Part shown: one piece after another, positions 18,355 through 27,070 of the stretch
How positions within the stretch are numbered: position 1 is the first letter of the stretch
How the letters are laid out: each line of letters opens with the position of its first letter
Assembly (NCBI RefSeq): GCF_021559775.1
Contig: NZ_CP056048.1
Span: 994,501-1,058,500, forward strand
Direction of reading: 5' to 3'
Origin: Gillisella vitis
GTDB lineage: Bacteria; Pseudomonadota; Alphaproteobacteria; Rhizobiales; Rhizobiaceae
Length of the DNA stretch: 64,000 nucleotides
Notes under the pieces: generated by a model
Told to the model about the DNA's origin: nothing
Databases searched by the model: none
Seen by the model: the letters and a program-made list of their open reading frames with translations, nothing else
Position numbers and translations under genes: made by a program

Positions 18355-18464
18355 CACCAACGAGCATTGGAGCATCTTCAAGCCTTGGTAGAAAAGCGCC
18401 TTTCGGAGGAGAAAGGCATTCATTCAGACGCAGGTGCAAGCAAGAGCAGGCACGGGAGAGAGAC

Positions 18465-20030
18465 ATGAGTGAGTTGAAGCGATTTTACGACGTAATCATT
18501 ATTGGATCAGGTGTCGGCGGCGGCGCGCTGGCGAACCGGTTAGCAGAGTCGGGCCGCAATATCCTGATGATCGAACGTGGCCCACGGCTGCCACGCGAAG
18601 ACGACAACTGGAGCGTCGATGCGGTTTTTCACCAGAAAAAATATGCAACGACGGAAGAATGGCGCGACAAGGATGGTCAGTCCTTCAGGCCCAGCACGTT
18701 TTATTATGTCGGCGGCAACAGCAAATTCTTCGGTGCGGCGACCCTGCGCTTTCGCCGGGAGGATTTCGAGGATTTGCCGCATGAAGGCGGCATTGCTCCG
18801 GCCTGGCCGGTTTCCTACGACGAGTTCGAACCCTATTATGCTGTGGCCGAACGGTTGATGGGGACGCATGGAACGGCGGGCATCGACCCGACCGAGCCGC
18901 CACGCTCCGGCCCCATGCCGCATCCGGCTATCGGCCATGAACCGGAAATTGCCTTCTTTGAAAAGAAACTGAAGGAAAGAGGGCTTCATCCCTTTCCGCT
19001 GCCGATTGCTATCGATTACCACCAAGGCGGCAGCTGTATCCGATGTCGGACCTGTGATGGTTTTGCCTGCAAGCTGGGCGCCAAGGGGGATGCGGAAGTC
19101 CGTCTCGTCAATCCAGCGCTCGCCCGTGGCAAAGGTAAAATCGAGCTTGTCACAGAAGCTTTCGTGCATCGCTTGCTGACCGATCCGACTGGCAAGATGG
19201 TGACGGGCGTTGAACTGACCCATGCGGGTGAGAAAAAGCTGATCGAAGCCGATCTGTTCGTCTCCAGTGCAGGCGCGATCAATTCGGCAGCCCTTCTGCT
19301 GCGATCAGCCAATCAGGCCCATAAACGCGGCATCGGCAACAGCATGTCCGACCAGCTCGGCCGCAATTACATGGCGCATAACAATACGGCGTTGATGGCG
19401 ATTTCGCCCTTCAAGAAGAACCGGGTCATCTTCCAGAAATCCATGGCGATCAATGATTACTACCTCGCCAATGCCGAAAAACCTTATCCGCTTGGCAATA
19501 TCCAGGGGCTCGGCAAATTGCAGGGCGGCATGCTGACCGCTGGGGCGGCCTGGACACCGGAATGGTTGATGTCGATCTTCGCGGATCGCAGCGTTGACTG
19601 GTGGTTGATGTCGGAAGACCTGCCCGATCCTGAAAACCGCGTCACCGTGGATACGGATGGCCGCATCCGTTTGAGCTATACGGCCAACAATCTCAAATCG
19701 CACAATGAATTGGTGAAGGTCTGGTCACGGCATATGCGCGCGTTGGGCTATCCGCTGATCATCACCAACAAGATGGATATCAAGGTGTCCATGCATCAAT
19801 GCGGCACCGCGCGCTTTGGAACGGCACCGGAAACCTCGGTTCTGGACACGCATTGCAGGGTTTGGGACGTCGATAATCTCTATGTCGTCGATGCGTCCTT
19901 CCTGCCCTCCTCCACCGCCGTCAATCCGTCGCTGACCATTGTCGCGCAGGCGCAGCGCACCGCCGAACATATTCTGGCCCAATGGGGTGAACCCGCCGTT
20001 ACGCCACAGGCTTCACCAACCGTGGCCTGA
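18465..20030 (+). CDS. GMC-family FAD oxidoreductase with four-cysteine motif
   Basis: A 521-residue GMC oxidoreductase. The FAD-binding Rossmann motif IIIGSGVGGGALANRL lies at 11-26. The catalytic pair is His 444 (MHQCGT) and Asn 487 (STAVNPSLT). A C-x2-C-x2-C-x4-C motif at residues 191, 194, 197 and 202 suggests a metal or Fe-S site, as reported for some bacterial sugar dehydrogenases of this family. No signal peptide is visible. The ATG at 18465 follows a GGGAGAG site. It is third in the rightward operon and probably oxidises a sugar, polyol or sugar acid; the electron acceptor is unknown. Confidence 0.85.
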   Translation: MSELKRFYDVIIIGSGVGGGALANRLAESGRNILMIERGPRLPREDDNWSVDAVFHQKKYATTEEWRDKDGQSFRPSTFYYVGGNSKFFGAATLRFRREDFEDLPHEGGIAPAWPVSYDEFEPYYAVAERLMGTHGTAGIDPTEPPRSGPMPHPAIGHEPEIAFFEKKLKERGLHPFPLPIAIDYHQGGSCIRCRTCDGFACKLGAKGDAEVRLVNPALARGKGKIELVTEAFVHRLLTDPTGKMVTGVELTHAGEKKLIEADLFVSSAGAINSAALLLRSANQAHKRGIGNSMSDQLGRNYMAHNNTALMAISPFKKNRVIFQKSMAINDYYLANAEKPYPLGNIQGLGKLQGGMLTAGAAWTPEWLMSIFADRSVDWWLMSEDLPDPENRVTVDTDGRIRLSYTANNLKSHNELVKVWSRHMRALGYPLIITNKMDIKVSMHQCGTARFGTAPETSVLDTHCRVWDVDNLYVVDASFLPSSTAVNPSLTIVAQAQRTAEHILAQWGEPAVTPQASPTVA

Positions 20031-20065
20031 TCGGCAAAAAACAAGACAGATAGGGAGGAGCCTAC

Positions 20066-20863
20066 ATGTCAAACACAGCATCCGATTACCGCCATATGTT
20101 CGATCTGACCGGACGCAAGGCCATTGTGACCGGTGGTTCGCGGGGCATTGGCAAGGCGCTGGCCGAGGCGCTCGCGGCCCATGGCGCAGATGTCGCCATT
20201 GTCGTGCGCTCAACGCTGGATCGTGCCGAAGAACTGGCCGCCAGCTTGAGCGCGCAAGGGCGCGACAGTTTTGCCCTGCAAGCCGATGTCGCACAGGAGG
20301 CAGATGTCGAGCGCATGACCCAGTCGGTGATTGATCGCTTCGGGCGTATCGACATTCTCATTAATAACGCTGGTATTGTGCTGCCTGCGCCAGCAGAGGA
20401 TTGCAGCCTCGACCAGTGGCGCCAGACCATGGCGGTCAATCTGGATGGCGTTTTCCTTGTCTCCAAACATGTTGGACGGCAAATGATCGTGCAGAAAAGC
20501 GGCTCGATCATCAATATTGGCTCAATGTCGGGGCGGATCGTCAACTGGCCCTTTCGTCACGCCGCCTATAACGTCTCCAAGGCTGGCGTCCATATGCTGA
20601 CCAAGGCGCTGGCAACGGAATGGGCTGAACACAATATCCGCGTCAACGCGATTGCCCCGGGCTATATCCGCACCGAGCTGACCGACGACGTGCTGCGGGA
20701 GCATCCCGATGTGGTCAGGGATTACTGGGCAAAAGGTGCCGTGCAGAACAGAATCGGTTCCGTCGAGGAACTGGCCGGTTCGGTCGTCTATCTGGCTAGC
20801 GACGCCAGTTCCTTCACTACAGGCGAAATCATCACCATAGATGGCGGCTTGACGCTGCGTTGA
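20066..20863 (+). CDS. SDR-family NAD(P)-dependent oxidoreductase
   Basis: A 265-residue classical short-chain dehydrogenase. The cofactor motif GGSRGIG lies at 23-29, NNAG at 100-103, and the catalytic Ser 153, Tyr 168 and Lys 172 (YNVSK) are intact. The protein ends with the usual TTGEIITIDGG. A GGGAGGAG ribosome site precedes the ATG. It lies between the GMC and glycerol-dehydrogenase-like genes. In known fucose routes an SDR oxidises 2-keto-3-deoxy-L-fuconate at C4, so that role is possible here, but gluconate- or polyol-dehydrogenase activity is equally consistent. Confidence 0.87.
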   Translation: MSNTASDYRHMFDLTGRKAIVTGGSRGIGKALAEALAAHGADVAIVVRSTLDRAEELAASLSAQGRDSFALQADVAQEADVERMTQSVIDRFGRIDILINNAGIVLPAPAEDCSLDQWRQTMAVNLDGVFLVSKHVGRQMIVQKSGSIINIGSMSGRIVNWPFRHAAYNVSKAGVHMLTKALATEWAEHNIRVNAIAPGYIRTELTDDVLREHPDVVRDYWAKGAVQNRIGSVEELAGSVVYLASDASSFTTGEIITIDGGLTLR

Positions 20864-20893
20864 TCATTGCATTTTTAGAAAAAGGATAAAACC

Positions 20894-22018
20894 ATGACTT
20901 CAAGAGGCTATGGCGGACCGCTGCGATATGTTCAGGGACCGGGTGTCATCAATGAAATCGGGCTTTATATCGCGCCGCTGTCAAACTCGGCACTGATCGT
21001 CATTGATGCGTTTTTCTGGGATACTTTGCGGCCCGACGTGGAGAAAAACCTGGCGGCTCATGGAGTGAAGGGCCATTTCCTGAAATTCTCAGGCGAATCG
21101 ACGGATAAAGAGGTCGAGCGCGCCGTCAGCCTTGGCAAAACTGCTGGTGCTGGCGTTGTGATTGGCATCGGCGGCGGCAAGGCGCTCGATACGGCCAAGA
21201 TTTCTGCGCTTCATATTGGTGCGCGCACGGTAACAGTTCCGACAATCGCCTCGACCGATTCCCCAACCAGTGCGCTTGGCGTGATCTATAGCGAGGACGG
21301 AGTTTACGACCGAGTGGTGCGATGTGGCCGTAATCCGGATGTGGTTCTGGTCGATAGTGCCTTGATTATCAAGGCGCCCGCCCGGTTTCTGGTTTCCGGC
21401 ATGGGCGATGCACTATCGACCTGGTATGAGGCGCGCTCCAATTTCGAAAGCCATTCAAACAATTATATCGGCGATGGCTATGGAACCACGGCGGCGGGGG
21501 CAGCCATTGCGCGCCGTTGCCATGAGGTGCTGATGCGCGATGGCCGTGCCGCTTACGCTGCCGCCATCGATTGCAAGCTGACACCGGCGGTTGAAAATAT
21601 CATCGAGGCCAATACGCTTTTGAGCGGTCTTGGCTTTGAAAATTGCGGTGTCTCCGGCGCCCACGGCATCCATGATGCGTTGACCGTGCTGGAGCCGACC
21701 CATCATTTCTTCCACGGCGAAAAGGTTGCTTTCGGCATTATCGGCCTGCTGGTGCTGGAAAACCGTCCGTTGGATGAGATCAACGAGGCCATCGACTTCT
21801 GCCAGGACCTGAAATTGCCGACAATGCTTGGCGATCTCGGGCTGGAGACGGTCACAGCGGAAGACCTGCTGAAAGTCGGTGAGATCGCCATGGCTCCAGC
21901 CAGCGTCATTCACTCTGTCCCGGTTAAACTGACACCAAGACTGATTGCAGATTGCATCTGGACAGCGAGTAAACTGGCAGAGACCCGCAAGCAGTCGAGG
22001 GCGGACAGGGTGCTTTGA
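20894..22018 (+). CDS. Glycerol dehydrogenase-like iron/zinc alcohol dehydrogenase (GldA type)
   Basis: A 374-residue member of the GldA branch of the iron alcohol dehydrogenase superfamily. GIGGGKALDTAK lies at 91-102, TVPTIASTDSPTSA at 113-126, and metal ligands are expected at Asp 172 and at His in the GAHGIHDAL and HHFFHGEKV segments (about 256-282). GldA oxidises glycerol or 1,2-propanediol with NAD. It is the last gene of the rightward sugar operon and nearly abuts the convergent histidine kinase gene. It is clearly not a copy of the alcohol dehydrogenase at 14733-15845, so the locus has two different members of the superfamily. Confidence 0.85.
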   Translation: MTSRGYGGPLRYVQGPGVINEIGLYIAPLSNSALIVIDAFFWDTLRPDVEKNLAAHGVKGHFLKFSGESTDKEVERAVSLGKTAGAGVVIGIGGGKALDTAKISALHIGARTVTVPTIASTDSPTSALGVIYSEDGVYDRVVRCGRNPDVVLVDSALIIKAPARFLVSGMGDALSTWYEARSNFESHSNNYIGDGYGTTAAGAAIARRCHEVLMRDGRAAYAAAIDCKLTPAVENIIEANTLLSGLGFENCGVSGAHGIHDALTVLEPTHHFFHGEKVAFGIIGLLVLENRPLDEINEAIDFCQDLKLPTMLGDLGLETVTAEDLLKVGEIAMAPASVIHSVPVKLTPRLIADCIWTASKLAETRKQSRADRVL

Positions 22019-22042
22019 TGCTCCTGAAAGACCTTGGAAGGC

Positions 22043-23446
22043 TTATGCCTGCGCTACTTTTGCGGCATTGGGAAATGTGACCGATACTGTCAGGCCGCGC
22101 CCCTCGGATGTGTCTTGAAGCGTGAGTTTGGCATTGAAGAGATTGGCGATTTCCTCAACGATCGGCAGGCCAAGGCCCAAACCCGGGGAGGGGTTGTGTT
22201 CCCCCCGGGAGAACCGTTGGCGCACGATGCTGCGTCGTTCGGGAGCAATACCCGGACCATTGTCTTCGACGATCAGGGAAACGTTTCGCATGTCGTGGCG
22301 GATGCGCACGGTGACTTCCGCGCCATTCCCTGCATAGGCAAGGGCATTGGCGATCAGATTGCTGAGCAATTCGCCAATCAGTAAGGGTTCAGCCAGCACG
22401 AAAGCAGGGCCATCCTGCCCCTCGAACCCGAGATCGATACCGGCATCGGCGGCGCGTGGCACGTGATCAGCGGTGATCGATTGAGACAGTTGGACAAGAT
22501 CGATCCGGGGCGATATTTGTGGCTCGTTGGAACTGGCGGCGTCGACACGCGCCATCAACAGCAGTTGCGCCAGAATGTGTTCAGCGTGGGCGAGTGCCTC
22601 ATCGCCCTTGCGCGCTGCCGATTGCGCATCACCAAGACTTGTGGCGCGGGCAGACAGCGCCAACTGCGTGCGGATGATCGCCAGCGGCGTGCGCAATTGA
22701 TGGCTGGCATTGCCGGTGAAATGGCGAAGCGCATCCAGCGCCGATTGCAGCCGCACCATGAAGGAATTGACGGTTTCAACGAGGTTTTCGACTTCGCTTG
22801 GAACGGATTGCTCAATGGGATGCAGATCGTTCGGACTGCGCTCGGCAATGGCTTCTCCCAGCCGGTAAAGCGGGCGTAGTGAATAGGTGACGGCGACCCA
22901 GACAATCGCGCCAGCACCGGCAATCATCAGCAACAACCGCAAGGCCGAGCGCAACAAAATGGCTTGGGTGAGCTGATTGCGCGCAATCGTCGTCTCAGCC
23001 ACGGTCACCACGAAGGGCAGCGAATCGATACCGGTCGAGGCAGACCGTTGCAGGGCCGCGATGCGGATCGGCTCGTTGCGGAAAGCTGCGTCCATATACA
23101 CAGCCGATTGCCCCTTGAAATCGGAAACTGTCGGTAAGTTCTGGTAACCGGTGATGAAGCGGCCACCAGGGCCGTCGACGCGGTAGAATACCCGGTCCTG
23201 CGCTCCTGATGTCAGCATTTCCAGCGCGACATAGGGGATATCGACCGCCAATTCGCCATTTTCCGAGACGATGACCCGTTCGGCAATCGCCAATGCGGAC
23301 CCGGCCAGAACCCGGTCGGAGACTGTATCGGCAGTTTTGACGGCCTCGTAATAGGTATCGATCAGGGCGACGGCACCGATGATTGCTGTTGAAAGCAGCA
23401 GCCAGCCCAGCAAACGCCGACGAAGGGAGTAGGCGACCCCGGTCAT
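22043..23446 (-). CDS. tctE: Sensor histidine kinase, TctE-like
   Basis: A 467-residue membrane kinase. A first membrane segment spans about 12-30, a periplasmic domain 31-165, and a second segment 167-187. HAMP-like and dimerisation regions follow, with the phosphorylated His 249 in NASHQLRTPLA. The ATPase domain has the N box NLIANALAYA and G1 box VEDNGPGIAPE. The N-terminal periplasmic domain resembles the 2CSK_N sensor of TctE. It overlaps the response regulator gene by 4 bases. The divergent binding protein and TctCBA transporter nearby make it the likely sensor for a tricarboxylate or similar acid. Confidence 0.85.
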   Translation of the reverse strand: MTGVAYSLRRRLLGWLLLSTAIIGAVALIDTYYEAVKTADTVSDRVLAGSALAIAERVIVSENGELAVDIPYVALEMLTSGAQDRVFYRVDGPGGRFITGYQNLPTVSDFKGQSAVYMDAAFRNEPIRIAALQRSASTGIDSLPFVVTVAETTIARNQLTQAILLRSALRLLLMIAGAGAIVWVAVTYSLRPLYRLGEAIAERSPNDLHPIEQSVPSEVENLVETVNSFMVRLQSALDALRHFTGNASHQLRTPLAIIRTQLALSARATSLGDAQSAARKGDEALAHAEHILAQLLLMARVDAASSNEPQISPRIDLVQLSQSITADHVPRAADAGIDLGFEGQDGPAFVLAEPLLIGELLSNLIANALAYAGNGAEVTVRIRHDMRNVSLIVEDNGPGIAPERRSIVRQRFSRGEHNPSPGLGLGLPIVEEIANLFNAKLTLQDTSEGRGLTVSVTFPNAAKVAQA

Positions 23447-24123
23447 GCCGTCTCGGTCAGGGTTTTTTCGAGGTAGTAACCGATGCCGCGCGCAGTGCGC
23501 ACGGTGAGGCCGTGAGGCGCAAGCCGTTTGCGCAACCGGCTGGCATATTGTTCTATGGCATTGGCGCTGAGATCGTCGTCAAAGGCCGCCAGCGACTGAA
23601 TGATAGCTTCCTTCGCCACGACTTTGCCCGCCCGCATGAAAAGCACTTCCAGCAGTCCCAGTTCCCGGGCGGGAATGTCGAGGGGGACGCCTGCTGCCGA
23701 AAAGCTGCGCGAATTCAGGTCGAGCGAAACCGCTCCGTAGCTGACCATCGAAGACCGCAGTCCGGCCTGCCGACGCAACAACATGCGCACACGCGCTTCG
23801 AATTCGCCAATATCGAAAGGCTTGATCATGTAGTCGTCAGCGCCGAGATCCAGGCCTTTGACCTTGTCTTCCGGTGTGCCGCGCGCCGTCAGGATCAGGA
23901 TTGCCACCTTGTCATGGCGGGCGCGTACGCAGCGCAGCACCTCTATGCCGTCCATTTCCGGTAGGTTCAGATCCAGGATGACAAGATCGAAGTTTTCCGT
24001 CGCAATCGCGGCGTCAGCAGACGCGCCGTCGCTGACGGTATCGACCGCATATCCGGTTCCGCGCAAAATGGCGGACAGGCCATCGGCCAGAGCCTTATTG
24101 TCTTCGACGAGCAAGATCCGCAC
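23443..24123 (-). CDS. tctD: Response regulator, OmpR family, TctD-like
   Basis: A 226-residue regulator with a receiver domain (phosphoacceptor Asp 51 in ILDLNLPEMDG, Lys in ILTARG region near 102-108) and a C-terminal winged-helix DNA-binding domain of the OmpR type (RELGLLEVLF, then LSANAIEQYASRLRKRL). It overlaps the kinase gene by 4 bases and is transcribed away from the binding protein and TctCBA. By analogy with known tctD-tctE systems it probably activates the neighbouring transporter genes. Confidence 0.86.
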   Translation of the reverse strand: MRILLVEDNKALADGLSAILRGTGYAVDTVSDGASADAAIATENFDLVILDLNLPEMDGIEVLRCVRARHDKVAILILTARGTPEDKVKGLDLGADDYMIKPFDIGEFEARVRMLLRRQAGLRSSMVSYGAVSLDLNSRSFSAAGVPLDIPARELGLLEVLFMRAGKVVAKEAIIQSLAAFDDDLSANAIEQYASRLRKRLAPHGLTVRTARGIGYYLEKTLTETA

Positions 24124-24292
24124 TGGGGAATGTCTCCTGAGTCATTGCTCTAACATTTTATATTTGGTCTGGAATACGATGAATTCCTGAAAATGACACT
24201 TCGCATTCCACTTCGATGTCTTTTGAAGCATTTATGCCATGGTGCCGTCTATGGTGCTTGTGAAGCCAGCTTGGCTGCGGCATGATCCGTTC

Positions 24293-25360
24293 ATGCGTTT
24301 TATCATGTTTTTTTCGATCCTGCTGGGTATTGCATTTCCAGCCGCTGCCGAGCCCGTATTGTTTCCTGCCTTGTCGGGTGATGCAAAAGCTCCCGTCCTG
24401 CTCGTGTATTCTTCGCTCGACGAGCCGATGGCAGAGCAGATCATTGCCGGGTTTCAGGCGAAAAATCCTGATGTCGCGGTGCGCTATGAGGATATGCTGA
24501 CCGGTGAAATCTATGATCGGATCGTGCAGGAAACCGACGCGGGCAAGACAACGGCAGATTTTGCTTTTTCATCGGCCATGGACCTGCAAGTCAAGCTCAG
24601 TAACGATGGTTATGCCCAGCGCAGTGATTTGCCGATGAGCGCAAGCTGGCCCGCCTGGGCAAACTGGCGAAATACCGCCTATGCCCTGACATTTGAGCCT
24701 GCTGTTTTCGTCTATCACAAGCCGAGTTTCGCCAATCAGAAGCCGCCCTCGACACGAGCGGAATTCGTGGACTACCTGAAAAGCCAGGGAAATGCGGTCT
24801 ATGGCCGGATCGGCACCTACGATATAGAGCGTTCAGGGGTCGGCTTTCTGTTCATGGCCCGCGACCAGGAGCAGTTTGGGGACATATGGTCGGTGATCCG
24901 CAGCATGGGGACGGCGGGCGTCAAGCTCTACTCCAACAGCTCGGCTATTTTGGAGCGGGTCGCCGATGGGCGATTCGTGCTTGGCTATAACATTCTGGGG
25001 TCCTACGCTGCGGATTGGGCTTCACGCCATCCCGATGTCGGCATCGTGCTGCCCAAGGATTATACCGTGGTGATGTCACGAATCGGACTTGTGCCACAGG
25101 CGGCTGCATCGCCGGAACTTGGTCGGCGCTATCTGGAATTCTTCATGTCGAAGGAAGGGCAGGGCATCATGGCGCGTGAGCTGCATATTGCGGCGGTCAG
25201 TCCGGATGTCGGCGGCGAAAACACTGCCAATACCATGCAATCCTTGCTGGGCGCACAGCTGCGGCCCGTGCCCGTCAGTCCCGGATTGATGGTCTATCTC
25301 GATCAGGTCAAGCGTATGCGTCTCATCGCCCGCTGGAACGAGGTTTTGCGATTGCAATAA
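24293..25360 (+). CDS. ABC-type extracellular solute-binding protein without its own permease
   Basis: A protein of 355 residues with a signal peptide at 1-18 (MRFIMFFSILLGIAFPAAA) and the fold signature of iron/anion-type binding proteins (VLLVYSSLDEPMAEQIIAGF near the N terminus, VLPKDYTVVMSRIG near residue 255, FFMSKEGQGIMA near 285). The ATG at 24293 is chosen because it starts the signal peptide; no strong ribosome site is seen, and in-frame starts at 24239 and 24251 exist. No ABC permease or ATPase lies beside it. Its place between tctDE and tctCBA suggests it presents ligand to the TctE sensor or assists the transporter. Confidence 0.78.
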   Translation: MRFIMFFSILLGIAFPAAAEPVLFPALSGDAKAPVLLVYSSLDEPMAEQIIAGFQAKNPDVAVRYEDMLTGEIYDRIVQETDAGKTTADFAFSSAMDLQVKLSNDGYAQRSDLPMSASWPAWANWRNTAYALTFEPAVFVYHKPSFANQKPPSTRAEFVDYLKSQGNAVYGRIGTYDIERSGVGFLFMARDQEQFGDIWSVIRSMGTAGVKLYSNSSAILERVADGRFVLGYNILGSYAADWASRHPDVGIVLPKDYTVVMSRIGLVPQAAASPELGRRYLEFFMSKEGQGIMARELHIAAVSPDVGGENTANTMQSLLGAQLRPVPVSPGLMVYLDQVKRMRLIARWNEVLRLQ

Positions 25361-25409
25361 CCCATTGAATTGTGGGGCGTGCGCCGCCGCTTGATAAAAC
25401 GCAGTGCAA

Positions 25410-25425
25410 TGTCAGCTCGATGACA
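25410..25425. promoter_or_regulatory. Candidate operator upstream of tctC
   Basis: The perfect dyad TGTCA-N6-TGACA lies about 190 bases before the tctC start, in the gap between the binding protein and tctC. Its symmetry and position suit a response-regulator or repressor site, such as TctD. No second copy was found by eye in the tctD upstream region. Confidence 0.35.
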
Positions 25426-25612
25426 GCTTTGTATGGTGCGTTCCAAGTCTCGATTATCCGTGGAGGCGGATGATTGCGGCTTGAGGGAGGATACTCAAGG
25501 GATGGACGAGCACGGTGTCTTGCCGCGGCTTGCAGGAGGGTCCCGTGACACACTCTTCCTTCGGCATCGACGAACATTGCGCATAGAGGCGCACTCGAAG
25601 GAGGACATTATT

Positions 25613-26557
25613 TTGAAGCAGTTCATTCTCGCAACCATCCTGGCCGGGGCCATGGCGCTGCCGGTCGCAGCGGCCGATTACACCATTATCGCACCTGCCA
25701 ATCCTGGCGGCGGCTGGGACCAGACTGCCCGCTCCCTCCAGACTGTCATGCAGAAGGAAGGCATCTCAAAGCGGGTGCAGGTTCAAAATGTGCCGGGTGC
25801 TGGCGGCACCATTGGTCTTGCGCAATTCGCAAGCCAGCAAAAGGGCAAATCCAATGCGCTGATTATCGGCGGTTATGTCATGGTGGGCGCAATCCTGACC
25901 AACAATGCGCCGGTGACGCTGAAGGACGTAACGCCGATTGCCCGCCTGACCGGCGAATATGAGGCGGTCGTGGTTCCTGCTTCCTCGCCGATCAAGAATG
26001 CTGCGGATCTGGTGGCTGCACTGAAGGCAGATCCGGCCAAGGTTTCCTGGGCAGGTGGTTCTGCCGGCGGTGTCGATCATATCGCAGTTGGCCTGATCGC
26101 CAAGGCTGCTGGGGTCGATCCGACCAAGATCAACTATATCGCTTATTCCGGCGGCGGTGAGGCATTGGCGGCTATTCTCGGTGCGCAGGTGACCGCCGGT
26201 ATTTCCGGTTATGGCGAATTTGAATCCCAGGTCAAATCGGGAACGCTGCGGCTGATTGCTATTTCGAGCGCCGAGCGGATCGCTGGCATCGATGCGCCGA
26301 CATTGAAAGAATCCGGTCTTGATGTCGTGGTCGAAAACTGGCGCATGGTGGCTGCCGCTCCTGGGCTGTCGGCCGAACAGAAAGCGGCTGTTTCGGCTGA
26401 TATTGATAAACTGGCCAAGTCCGAAGGCTGGAAAGACCTGCTGAAGACCAAGGGCTGGCAGGATACCTATCTGGCGGGCGATGCTTTCAATGCGCAGCTC
26501 GACAAGGACATCGCCGCGACCTCGACAATCCTCAAAGATATCGGTCTGGTGAAATGA
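25613..26557 (+). CDS. tctC: Tripartite tricarboxylate transporter substrate-binding protein TctC
   Basis: A 314-residue Bug/TctC periplasmic receptor. A signal peptide (FILATILAGAMALPVAAA) is followed by DYTIIAPANPGGGWDQTAR, the hallmark start of the TctC mature fold, and NVPGAGGTIGLAQF near residue 58. I choose a TTG start at 25613, because a GAAGGAGG site lies 8 bases upstream and the signal peptide follows directly; the longer reading from 25433 has no ribosome site and would bury the signal. TctC captures citrate or other tri- and dicarboxylates in the periplasm for TctAB. It overlaps tctB by 4 bases. Confidence 0.88.
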   Translation: MKQFILATILAGAMALPVAAADYTIIAPANPGGGWDQTARSLQTVMQKEGISKRVQVQNVPGAGGTIGLAQFASQQKGKSNALIIGGYVMVGAILTNNAPVTLKDVTPIARLTGEYEAVVVPASSPIKNAADLVAALKADPAKVSWAGGSAGGVDHIAVGLIAKAAGVDPTKINYIAYSGGGEALAAILGAQVTAGISGYGEFESQVKSGTLRLIAISSAERIAGIDAPTLKESGLDVVVENWRMVAAAPGLSAEQKAAVSADIDKLAKSEGWKDLLKTKGWQDTYLAGDAFNAQLDKDIAATSTILKDIGLVK

Positions 26558-27048
26558 GCACCGGTCCTAACCTCTTGACCAATGAGAAGCGCCGCCCGGA
26601 CTGGGCGGCGCTTGCAATCGCAGTGTTTCTCGTTGCCATCGCCGGTGTCATCCTGTGGGACTCTGCCCGGCTTGGCGCTGTGGCAGGCTACTCGCCCGTC
26701 GGGCCTGCCACCGTTCCCTATGCAATCGCGATCTGTTTGATCGGACTGGCGATCTGGACCGTGTTTGAGTCATGGCGCGGTGAGTTTCCTGAACGCGAAA
26801 AGCAGGAAATCGCCCCGGTGATCTGGGTCGTGGGTGGTCTTGCCGCGCAGATGCTTCTGCTCGATGTTGCGGGATTCTCCATTGCGACCGGCCTGCTTTT
26901 TGCTGCTACGGCCAGGGCCTTCGGCAAACGTAAATTGTGGTTCTCGATACCCATAGGCATAGCGCTTAGCCTTGCTGTTTGGCTGGTCTTTGCTGGCCTG
27001 TTGCAATTGTCGCTGCCCGCCGGGCCGCTGGAAAATCTGTTTTTCTGA
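26554..27048 (+). CDS. tctB: Tripartite tricarboxylate transporter small subunit TctB
   Basis: A 164-residue protein with four hydrophobic segments (about 16-36, 48-68, 86-108 and 123-148), the expected topology of the small TctB membrane subunit. It lies between tctC and tctA, overlapping tctC by 4 bases. TctB is poorly conserved in sequence, so the call depends on topology, size and gene order, which all fit. Confidence 0.87.
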   Translation: MSTGPNLLTNEKRRPDWAALAIAVFLVAIAGVILWDSARLGAVAGYSPVGPATVPYAIAICLIGLAIWTVFESWRGEFPEREKQEIAPVIWVVGGLAAQMLLLDVAGFSIATGLLFAATARAFGKRKLWFSIPIGIALSLAVWLVFAGLLQLSLPAGPLENLFF

Positions 27049-27070
27049 TACCCGACAGGGACTTACCTTC

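Noticed and set aside
16720..18423. A 567-codon open frame on the minus strand opposite the UxaA gene
   Set aside because: It is a shadow of the UxaA coding frame, with His/Gly/Arg-rich composition and no domain. The plus-strand gene has clear family motifs.
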